From contig CAIWKU010000315.1 of assembly GCA_903913355.1 (NCBI GenBank), positions 1 to 7,177 on the forward strand: 7,177 bases of DNA, given 5' to 3'. Made by a program: the position numbers and the translations under genes. This stretch comes from an uncultured Bacteroidota bacterium (GTDB lineage: Bacteria; Bacteroidota; Bacteroidia; Chitinophagales; Chitinophagaceae). Within the stretch, counting starts at the first letter, position 1. Every line of letters starts with the position of its first letter. The notes under the pieces were generated by a model that saw only the letters and a list, made by a program, of their open reading frames with translations, did not search any database and was not told where the DNA came from. This document shows, piece by piece, positions 1 through 5,163 of this stretch.

Positions 1-288
1 ATTACGCAGGTATTCGATTTGTCCTCGCAAAACTCTTTGCATAGGCTGATTGGTTCTCAGAATGATAACCTGGTTGCCGAGTAACTGAAATTGCGCGAAT
101 TTGGGAGAAATATATTCCGGACGGGATAATGTAAAATACTCATCAAAATTTTTGCCCGTACAACCCGGATAAATTTTTTCAAGTGAATGGCCATAGGATT
201 CTATGATCATATTTTTATTGACCAGAATATAGAAAGGAAAGAGTCTGTTAAACTGTTCCTTGTTAAATATGAATCCAGCTGTGTTCAT
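1..288 (-). CDS. HNOBA-domain protein, N-terminal part (probable H-NOX-coupled sensor kinase), cut by the window edge
   Basis: The reading frame opens with ATG at 288-286 and stays open for 96 codons to the window edge, so the C-terminal part is missing. The visible part matches the HNOBA (haem-NO-binding-associated, PAS-like) domain known from soluble guanylate cyclases and bacterial H-NOX partners. It has an FPF motif at residues 17-19, a Gly-x-Ser-Leu turn at 33-36, an IYPG segment at 39-42, an Arg-Pro pair at 56-57, and LRGQIEYL near residues 87-94, corresponding to the LKGQMIYL segment of guanylate cyclases. Only 2 nt separate it from the H-NOX stop codon, so the two are almost certainly one transcript and probably translationally coupled. 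By family precedent the output could be a histidine kinase or a cyclase. Two response regulators next door make a kinase the better guess, but no kinase residues lie within the window. Confidence 0.85.
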   Translation of the reverse strand, partial: MNTAGFIFNKEQFNRLFPFYILVNKNMIIESYGHSLEKIYPGCTGKNFDEYFTLSRPEYISPKFAQFQLLGNQVIILRTNQPMQRVLRGQIEYLRN

Positions 289-290
289 TT

Positions 291-833
291 TTACCAACTT
301 ACTTTAAATACTTCATGACTACTCCCTTCTTCCCTGCTTTCCAGCAATTCTATTACAGTGTTAACCTGGTACATTTTTCCAAGACCTTGTAATAATCCTT
401 TTACAAACTGTTGCAAACCTTCTCTTTTGGAAAAATAATGAACATGAATACTATCCTCTTCTATATGACTGATTTTAAATTCAGGTGGTGTGAGTTTAGG
501 ATAAATCAACATTACCCGGTTGTGAAAGGCAGGAAGATTCATCAAGAATTCTTTAAGACTGGATCCTCCGGATTGCATCAGCCCGCCATATTTCTCCTTA
601 CCTGTTTTCAGTATCCACCATTCTCCAAAAGCAGTAAAAACTTCACCAAGAGGTAGATTCATTTCTTCTGATACCGCTTTTGCCAATTGGTAAGTAATCG
701 CATCATCGTATGGCTGATTGCTGATAAAAAAATCCAGTTCCAGTCCGCCCCGTTTCTTGATTAATTCCCATTTCTCTTCTCCAAAATTAGAAAGAACAAG
801 CTCTTCAATTGCTTTATTTACTATTCCGTACAT
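291..833 (-). CDS. H-NOX haem nitric oxide sensor
   Basis: This 180-residue cytoplasmic protein has the usual length of a stand-alone H-NOX domain. It opens with MYGIVNKAIEELV, typical of the family. The proximal haem ligand is His104 in LPAFHNRV. The haem-propionate motif Tyr-x-Ser-x-Arg is intact as Tyr133, Ser135 and Arg137, and a Pro-Pro pair at 116-117 matches the haem-distorting proline. The position of the distal tyrosine that stabilises O2 in the Thermoanaerobacter protein falls on Gln142 when counted from the YxSxR motif, and the partner Asn region reads GEWW (70-73). The pocket therefore looks like the NO-selective class that excludes O2 (inference). It is followed after 2 nt by the HNOBA protein, its expected partner. 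The upstream region of about 165 bp holds the shared TTTCC-N7-GGAAA palindrome and a -24-like box, so it probably has its own promoter. ATG at 833 is chosen because the family's N-terminus begins exactly there. Confidence 0.95.
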   Translation of the reverse strand: MYGIVNKAIEELVLSNFGEEKWELIKKRGGLELDFFISNQPYDDAITYQLAKAVSEEMNLPLGEVFTAFGEWWILKTGKEKYGGLMQSGGSSLKEFLMNLPAFHNRVMLIYPKLTPPEFKISHIEEDSIHVHYFSKREGLQQFVKGLLQGLGKMYQVNTVIELLESREEGSSHEVFKVSW

Positions 834-871
834 GGTTTAGGTTTTTTATCGATACATTAATATCCTTTATC

Positions 872-887
872 ATAAAAAACCGTACCA
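872..887 (-). promoter_or_regulatory. Possible sigma-54-like promoter of the H-NOX operon (-24 box good, -12 box poor)
   Basis: On the minus strand TGGTAC (887-882), inside TTGGTACGG, resembles the -24 element TTGGCACGG. After 5 nt comes TTTAT, a poor match to the -12 element TTGCA because the GC pair is missing. If used, transcription would start near 861, leaving a leader of about 28 nt before the H-NOX ATG. The nearby NtrC-type activator makes a sigma-54 promoter plausible; the -12 mismatch keeps this tentative. Confidence 0.3.
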
Positions 888-909
888 AATCCGAATAGAC
901 TGCTATTGA

Positions 910-920
910 TTGATTATCAA
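910..920. promoter_or_regulatory. Short palindrome TTGATTATCAA upstream of H-NOX
   Basis: TTGAT-T-ATCAA is a perfect 5-bp inverted repeat around one base. It lies between the TTTCC-N7-GGAAA site (950-966) and the -24-like box (882-887). The same 11-mer occurs at 2966-2976 in the equivalent place upstream of the receiver gene. It may be a second protein site or a bending site. On the minus strand its AATCAA half resembles an IHF-type site with mismatches. Function unknown. Confidence 0.3.
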
Positions 921-949
921 CAATATATATTTTTAAAAAATGTTTTCAC

Positions 950-966
950 TTTCCATTAAATGGAAA
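950..966. promoter_or_regulatory. Operator/enhancer-like inverted repeat TTTCC-N7-GGAAA, H-NOX copy
   Basis: The sequence TTTCCATTAAATGGAAA is a perfect 7-bp inverted repeat with a 3-nt centre. It sits 116 bp upstream of the H-NOX ATG and about 70 bp upstream of the -24-like box, a typical distance for an NtrC-family enhancer site. The core is shared with the sites at 2450-2466, 3025-3041 and 4035-4051. It also lies 32 bp past the stop of the activator gene, so a weak terminator is an alternative. The stem has only two G-C pairs and no adjoining T-run on its minus-strand downstream side, which argues against that. Confidence 0.65.
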
Positions 967-998
967 AAAATCCTAACCTGGGAATTACAAATACTCTT

Positions 999-2345
999 TT
1001 ATCGAATTTCTCCTTTTTGAATCAGCTTATAAATCGTGCTTTTGCCAACATCCAGCATTTTAGCGGTTTGCATAACATCGTCCTGGTTCTTTTTCAGGTA
1101 GTAGGTAATGATATCATGTGTGTATTGCTTTAAGGTCTTTACCTCCGTAAGTAACAAGTCTTCCCTTCTGGCAGAATTGTATGAAATATCTTCTGCCTGA
1201 ATATATCCTTGTTCACACATCACCGCAGCCAATTCAATCATTGCTTTTAGTTCGCGTACATTACCGGGATAGCTGTACTTCTTCAATTTTTCCTTTGCAT
1301 CAGAAGTAAAACTGATGTTGGGTAACTTATTTTCTTTGGCAAATTCATCTGCAAAATGTTTTGCCAGAATCAGGATATCATTTTCTCTTTCACGTAATGG
1401 AGGCAATTCAATAGGTAAACCCATAATTCGATAATAAAGGTCTTCTCTGAAATTTCCATTAGTTACTTCCTCGGAAAGATTTTTATGTGTGGCAGTAATC
1501 AAACGAATATCCAGTTTAATCTTCTCATTGCCACCTACTCTTGTCAATTCCCGTTCCTGTAAAACCCTCAATAATTTTGATTGAAGAGACAGATCCAATT
1601 CGGCGATCTCATCAAGAAAAACGGTGCCTCCATTGGCTTCTTCAAACCTGCCCGTTTTCCGAGATAAAGCCCCGGTAAAAGAACCCTTTTCATGCCCGAA
1701 TAATTCTGTTTCAATAAGTTCTTTGGGAATTGCCGCCATATTTACAGCCACGAAATGATTTTTCCTTCTATCGCTGTTATAGTGAATTGCTTTGGCAACC
1801 ACTTCTTTCCCGGTTCCCGTTTCACCTGTAATAGAAATATTGATATTGGTCTTAATGGCTTTTTCCATCAAAACAAATACTTTTTTTAAAGCGGTACTTT
1901 GCCCGATAATCGTTTTTTCAAACGTGAAACGCTGACCCAATTCTTCACGCAAAGAAGCCACTTCTTTTTTTAGGTTTTGGTTTTCTTTAATCCGGATCAA
2001 AGAGTTCCATAACAGATCTTTCGTGGTTTCATCTTTTACCAGATAATCACTTACACCCATTTTTAAAAGGTCAACCGCCATGGCAATATTTTCCTGGGCG
2101 CTGACCACAATTACCGGAACATAGGGATCTATTTCCCTGATTTTTCTGTAAAGTTTATCGCCTGAAATATCCGTTAAAGTAAAATCGATGGTAATCAGAT
2201 CGGGCTTCAAATACATTTTATCCAGACATTCCCGGCCGGTTAAAAATCGGGTGACTTTATGATCCGGGTTTAGATTGAGATGGTATTCCAAAATCTCCCC
2301 ATACCAGGGATCATCTTCAACTATAAAAATGGAGTAATTACCCAT
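999..2345 (-). CDS. NtrC-family sigma-54-dependent response regulator (receiver, AAA+, Fis-type HTH)
   Basis: This 448-residue cytoplasmic transcription activator has the complete three-domain NtrC plan. The receiver (about 1-120) has acidic residues Glu10, Asp11 and Asp12, the phosphoacceptor Asp54, Ser82 and Lys104. A linker near 120-137 looks coiled-coil forming. The AAA+ domain (about 142-370) has Walker A GETGTGKE (174-181), the sigma-54 contact loop as GSFTGA (221-226, Ser in place of the usual Ala), Walker B GGTVFLDE (239-246), arginine fingers in FREDLYYR (299-306), and sensor II YPGNVREL (359-366). The C-terminus (about 424-446, TAKMLDVGKSTIYKLIQKGE) is a Fis-type helix-turn-helix. 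No key residue is missing, so it should be phosphorylated by a kinase, hydrolyse ATP and open sigma-54 promoters. The neighbouring H-NOX and HNOBA genes suggest NO-responsive input. The best palindrome of the window lies 104 bp upstream of its ATG, which suggests autoregulation. In Shewanella, HnoC plays a comparable role for an H-NOX network and acts as a repressor relieved by phosphorylation, so the direction of control here is open. Confidence 0.95.
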   Translation of the reverse strand: MGNYSIFIVEDDPWYGEILEYHLNLNPDHKVTRFLTGRECLDKMYLKPDLITIDFTLTDISGDKLYRKIREIDPYVPVIVVSAQENIAMAVDLLKMGVSDYLVKDETTKDLLWNSLIRIKENQNLKKEVASLREELGQRFTFEKTIIGQSTALKKVFVLMEKAIKTNINISITGETGTGKEVVAKAIHYNSDRRKNHFVAVNMAAIPKELIETELFGHEKGSFTGALSRKTGRFEEANGGTVFLDEIAELDLSLQSKLLRVLQERELTRVGGNEKIKLDIRLITATHKNLSEEVTNGNFREDLYYRIMGLPIELPPLRERENDILILAKHFADEFAKENKLPNISFTSDAKEKLKKYSYPGNVRELKAMIELAAVMCEQGYIQAEDISYNSARREDLLLTEVKTLKQYTHDIITYYLKKNQDDVMQTAKMLDVGKSTIYKLIQKGEIR

Positions 2346-2445
2346 TCAGGTACTCTTTCTTACAAGTTACAGCTAATTTTAGTTTTATCTGTAAAATTCT
2401 ACAGTGCAAAAAAAGTCTGTTATGTATAAAAAATACATATTTTAG

Positions 2446-2470
2446 ATAATTTCCATTTTTTGGAAATTAT
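2446..2470. promoter_or_regulatory. Operator/enhancer-like inverted repeat TTTCC-N7-GGAAA, activator copy with extended 10-bp arms
   Basis: The 17-bp core is at 2450-2466. Here the symmetry extends outwards to perfect 10-bp arms, ATAATTTCCA (2446-2455) and TGGAAATTAT (2461-2470), around TTTTT. It is the most symmetric of the four copies and stands in front of the gene for the regulator most likely to bind it, as expected for an autoregulatory site. It is also 41 bp past the stop of the receiver gene, so it could fold as a hairpin in that transcript, but only two G-C pairs support such a stem. Confidence 0.65.
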
Positions 2471-2511
2471 AATTAATTGATTTTCAGCTATTTCTTTCCC
2501 TAAAATCGCTT

Positions 2512-2934
2512 TTAATAAACTTTAGAATAAGATACTGGTTGCAAACTAAGGGCACTAATGACCCTGGAAAGCTTTTTACTATTCAGGTTCTCTTTGGGCA
2601 GATAATCAAATGAACCCAGCTTCATGGCTGAGACTGCAATACCCAGATCGGGCTGGCCGGTACAAAAGACAACACTAATTCCGGGGTAATAATCCTTAAT
2701 ACGCTGTAATACTTCCAGTCCGTTTTTGTCTTCCATCTGGTAATCCAGGAATACAATCGCCGGATTTAAATGAAGATGATTAATACAATCCGTTCCATTA
2801 CTATAAGTGATAATATTCTCAAAGCCCAGTTCTTTGAGCATCTGCGTTTGAAGGGATACCCAATACGGGTTATCATCTACGATAAATATTCGTTTCTGTC
2901 TGATGGTTTTCATGAGTTCAAGGTTTGCCATCAT
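2512..2934 (-). CDS. Single-domain (CheY-like) response regulator
   Basis: The protein consists of one receiver domain with no output domain. Numbered from the first ATG at 2934 (141 residues), the acidic pair is Asp20-Asp21 in IFIVDDNPYW, the phosphoacceptor is Asp64 in VFLDYQ, and the switch residues are Thr92 (FCTGQ) and Lys114 (YLPKE). It should accept phosphate from a histidine kinase and act by protein contact, as a phosphate sink, or in a relay. It is distantly similar to the receiver of the neighbouring activator (IFIV-D-P opening, same motif spacing), so both may be targets of one kinase. Start choice is uncertain. The frame is open up to a TTG at 2976, but the first ATG is at 2934, with others at 2931 and 2913. 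The ATG at 2913 (MKTIRQKR) leaves the usual short lead-in to the receiver and leaves room for a -24-like box and the short palindrome upstream. Confidence 0.85.
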   Translation of the reverse strand: MMANLELMKTIRQKRIFIVDDNPYWVSLQTQMLKELGFENIITYSNGTDCINHLHLNPAIVFLDYQMEDKNGLEVLQRIKDYYPGISVVFCTGQPDLGIAVSAMKLGSFDYLPKENLNSKKLSRVISALSLQPVSYSKVY

Positions 2935-2936
2935 TT

Positions 2937-2952
2937 TACCATATCCATGCCA
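2937..2952 (-). promoter_or_regulatory. Possible sigma-54-like promoter of the receiver gene (-24 box only)
   Basis: On the minus strand TGGCAT (2952-2947), within TTGGCATGG, resembles the -24 element. The segment 5 nt further, TGGTA, is a poor -12 box. The motif aligns with TTGGTACGG upstream of H-NOX, and both follow a TTTCC-N7-GGAAA site by roughly 70-80 bp. If it is real, transcription starts near 2927, which would rule out the ATG codons at 2934 and 2931 and favour 2913. Confidence 0.25.
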
Positions 2953-2965
2953 ACTGAAAAATTTG

Positions 2966-2976
2966 TTGATTATCAA
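2966..2976. promoter_or_regulatory. Short palindrome TTGATTATCAA upstream of the receiver gene
   Basis: This is an exact second copy of the 11-mer at 910-920. It again lies between a TTTCC-N7-GGAAA site and a TTGGYAYGG box. It overlaps the TTG codon at 2976, another reason to doubt that codon as the start. Function unknown; it could be a second operator or a bending site. Confidence 0.3.
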
Positions 2977-3024
2977 TGCGATAGATTGTGATTATCTTCG
3001 CACATTTCTATTTCTGAGAACTCA

Positions 3025-3041
3025 TTTCCCAAAAATGGAAA
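3025..3041. promoter_or_regulatory. Operator/enhancer-like inverted repeat TTTCC-N7-GGAAA, receiver copy
   Basis: TTTCCCAAAAATGGAAA matches the shared core exactly at both 5-bp arms. It lies 90 bp upstream of the first ATG (2934), or 111 bp upstream of the ATG at 2913. The latter is close to the spacing at the H-NOX (116) and activator (104) genes. It is 83 bp past the reductase stop, rather far for a terminator. Confidence 0.6.
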
Positions 3042-3124
3042 TTCTGCAGGATTTCCGCTTGATAAAAGGCATTAATAAAGCAGTCACACTTTTAGTGAGG
3101 TAACCCTATTCATTCCTGTTATGC

Positions 3125-4006
3125 TTAGCCCAGAAATACCATATCCTCCTCCGTTAAATGAATATGCACTGATTTCCTGTTTTCTTCAAAATGTGTGAGA
3201 GAAGAAGTACCAGGAATGGGTAAAATCCAGGGAGATTTATGCAATAACCAGGCAATATTGATTTGTGCCGGACTGGTTTTGTATTTCTTAGCAATCTGAC
3301 CAATCCGATCATCGTTTTTGGGAATGGAGTTTACCAATGAAAAATATGGGATCAGCGGGATATTATTTTTTTCGCAGATCTCTAATACCTCTTCGCCACC
3401 CCGGTTTGTGCCATGCGGACTAACCAGTGTTGTACGTTGACCATGACCATACATATTTTCAACAGTGGCAACTTTACCCATACGCAAAGCCATTTCTAAT
3501 TCCCCGCTACTTACATTACTCACCCCTATATGCAAAATTTTTCCTTGTTTTTGCATCTCAAACATAGCGCCCATAGATTCCTCAAAGGGAATGTTGCTGG
3601 TAGGCATAACCCTAAAATGTACAAGGCGTATCTGCTCCTGTCTTAGGGTTCTGAGATTATTATCTATACTGGTAAGTAAATTTTCCGGTGTATTAAAAGG
3701 AATCCAGCTTTTATCAGGCTTTCTGGTAGCACCTACTTTGGTACAGATTAACAGGTTTTCAGGGTATGGGTAGAGGGCTTCATAAATGAGTCGATTGGTA
3801 ACATCTTCACCATAGTAATCTGCCGTATCAATAAATTGAATTCCGCTACTGATAGCTGCTTTCAGAATTTGTAAGGCTTCTTCACGCTTTGGAGGCTCAC
3901 CATAAATACCCGGACCGGTAAGGCGCATGGTACCATAGCCCAGTCGATACACTTGTAATGGATGGGCAGTATTTCCTGCAATGGTGATCGTGTCTTGTAT
4001 TGTCAT
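3125..4006 (-). CDS. Aldo/keto reductase of the YdbC/PdxI type
   Basis: This 293-residue soluble NAD(P)H-dependent oxidoreductase is a TIM barrel of the AKR superfamily. The tetrad is visible as Asp60 (FIDTAD), Tyr65 (YYG), Lys90 (CTKVG) and His130 (LVHFRVM). The cofactor end is marked by IPGTSSLTHFEEN near the C-terminus. The N-terminal RLGYGTMRLTGPGIYG, the VTN-LIYEALYPY stretch and LRVM-like context resemble E. coli YdbC, reported as a pyridoxal reductase (PdxI). The likeness is recalled, not computed, and the substrate here is not proven. The protein stops at VFLG, a few residues shorter than the usual end. The ATG at 4006 gives the normal N-terminus. A near-perfect copy of the locus palindrome lies only 28 bp upstream, so it may belong to the NO-sensing regulon. 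The plus-strand gene at 4153 is divergent. Confidence 0.9.
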   Translation of the reverse strand: MTIQDTITIAGNTAHPLQVYRLGYGTMRLTGPGIYGEPPKREEALQILKAAISSGIQFIDTADYYGEDVTNRLIYEALYPYPENLLICTKVGATRKPDKSWIPFNTPENLLTSIDNNLRTLRQEQIRLVHFRVMPTSNIPFEESMGAMFEMQKQGKILHIGVSNVSSGELEMALRMGKVATVENMYGHGQRTTLVSPHGTNRGGEEVLEICEKNNIPLIPYFSLVNSIPKNDDRIGQIAKKYKTSPAQINIAWLLHKSPWILPIPGTSSLTHFEENRKSVHIHLTEEDMVFLG

Positions 4007-4034
4007 ATATAAAAAACATTCTTTCCCAGAAAAG

Positions 4035-4051
4035 GTTCCGTTAGTCGGAAA
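4035..4051. promoter_or_regulatory. Operator-like inverted repeat, reductase copy (GTTCC-N7-GGAAA)
   Basis: GTTCCGTTAGTCGGAAA differs from the shared core by one outer base. It has its own perfect inner symmetry, TTCCG-TTAGT-CGGAA. It lies 28 bp upstream of the reductase ATG and 101 bp upstream of the divergent gene at 4153, so it could act on either. No gene ends into this region, so a terminator role is excluded for this copy. Its closeness to the reductase start suits a repressor or core-promoter site better than a remote enhancer. Confidence 0.45.
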
Positions 4052-4152
4052 ATAAAATTACTTATTGATGCAACAACTTTTTAACCAGATACTAAGGAAA
4101 TAAACAGTCAAAAAAGGCCAGGCTTTTGTAATTTCAGGACTAAATATAATGT

Positions 4153-4866
4153 ATGTCAAATCGTTTCGTAGGAGAAAAAGTACTTGTTTTTACCATTGCA
4201 TTTTTGCTGACTGCTGTTGCTTCTATACAAGCACAGGATACTAACATAAGCCGTACACCGCTTGAACAGAGAGAGTTGTTTGGCTATTGCGAAAAACCAG
4301 AACTGATTAAACAACTAAAATTTTCACCTGAAATGGCCGACAGGGTAGGTGAAATTGATTACTGGCTACAACTCCAATTGCTAAAATTTGCCGATAATAC
4401 CAATGATACTTTTGCAACCCCAAAAGAAGTCCAGGATGAAGTAATTAAAAAATACAAAGCCATGCATTTATCTAACGACCAGATAAAAGCATTACTTGAT
4501 TTTAAAAAAGAAAGGCAGGCCAATCCGCCTCCCTGTGCAGTAATTACCCTTAGTTATAATGCAATATTTGATACCATCCCCACAGCAAGGGCTTTGGTAT
4601 TATACAAAACACCCTTCAGAAAATCATTAATTGAGAAAGCTGCTGTTAATGGACGACAGGCCGACCAACTATTTGAAATAGAAGTCTGGAAGCAAAAAGA
4701 AGCCGCTGCAATTGCCAAAATACCCCCTGCAGATTTCAACAGAATACGTAAAACTGTTGCTATGTATGCCGAGAGAGAAAGAAGAATCAGAACCATTGGC
4801 CTTTCAGAAGAGCAGGTAAATGCTGCCATTCAATTTTTTAATGAACATTCACTAGGGGCCAAATAA
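4153..4866 (+). CDS. Secreted protein of unknown function with internal duplication
   Basis: This 237-residue protein is not recognised as a named family. A signal peptide is clear: basic start (Arg4, Lys9), hydrophobic stretch about 10-24, and a probable signal peptidase I site at SIQA-QD (after residue 27). There is no lipobox cysteine, so it should be released to the periplasm or outside. The mature part is helical and charged, and seems to contain two related halves. Residues about 50-121 and 159-235 share Leu-Ile near the start, then Ala-Asp-x4-Glu-Ile-x2-Trp (62-71 and 170-179), and a closing segment LSNDQIKALLDF versus LSEEQVNAAIQFF. Two cysteines, Cys46 and Cys128, flank the first half and could form a disulfide. 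The ATG at 4153 places the signal peptide correctly. It is divergent from the reductase, and no function can be inferred from its neighbours. Confidence 0.8.
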   Translation: MSNRFVGEKVLVFTIAFLLTAVASIQAQDTNISRTPLEQRELFGYCEKPELIKQLKFSPEMADRVGEIDYWLQLQLLKFADNTNDTFATPKEVQDEVIKKYKAMHLSNDQIKALLDFKKERQANPPPCAVITLSYNAIFDTIPTARALVLYKTPFRKSLIEKAAVNGRQADQLFEIEVWKQKEAAAIAKIPPADFNRIRKTVAMYAERERRIRTIGLSEEQVNAAIQFFNEHSLGAK

Positions 4867-5163
4867 TAGCGAACTATTGAGTAGACTATGCTTTTACCCA
4901 GATGAATAATAGGCATGCAAAATAACTGACTATACTTAAACCGGGTAGCCCGACCAGCATTTATATTTTGTCGAAATTTTCTCACAATCCGGAAACAAAG
5001 GGTTTTAGGTATTTTAGTTGGGAGTGTACAAATGAAGGTTGAACGTTAAATATCATTAAAATTCAAAAATATTCGTTCTGAAAGGGTTTGAGATTGTCTA
5101 ACTTTATACAGAACGGATTTTACAAATTCTATTCAATTTCTATATTCCATCATTTTTGTCTGT
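4867..5163. other. Intergenic region of about 300 bp without a gene
   Basis: No open frame of useful length, RNA gene or clear terminator was found. It is AT-rich and holds one 7-bp inverted repeat (5074-5115). A TAACTTTA at 5099-5106 loosely fits the Bacteroidota -7 box TAnnTTTG, about 60 bp upstream of the next ATG, but no convincing -33 box is present at the right distance. Confidence 0.5.
5074..5115. repeat. Inverted repeat CGTTCTG / CAGAACG with 28-nt spacer
   Basis: The left arm CGTTCTG (5074-5080) and the right arm CAGAACG (5109-5115) are perfectly complementary. They enclose the possible -7 box at 5099-5106, so they could be paired operator half-sites for the lipoprotein gene. Seven bases with a long spacer can also arise by chance. 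Confidence 0.3.

Noticed and set aside
950..3041. TTTCC-N7-GGAAA copies as simple transcription terminators of the preceding genes
   Set aside because: The stems have only two G-C pairs each, there is no consistent T-run on the downstream side, spacing from the stops varies (32 to 83 bp), and the fourth copy at 4035-4051 has no gene ending into it.
2770..3103. Two overlapping plus-strand open frames across the receiver gene and its promoter
   Set aside because: They run antisense to the conserved receiver motifs and the operator region, with no recognisable domain.
3465..3773. Plus-strand open frame within the aldo/keto reductase
   Set aside because: It lies antisense to the conserved catalytic region of the reductase and resembles no known protein.
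4554..4829. Minus-strand open frame within the secreted protein gene
   Set aside because: It is an antisense shadow; the plus-strand gene has a proper signal peptide and full-length frame.
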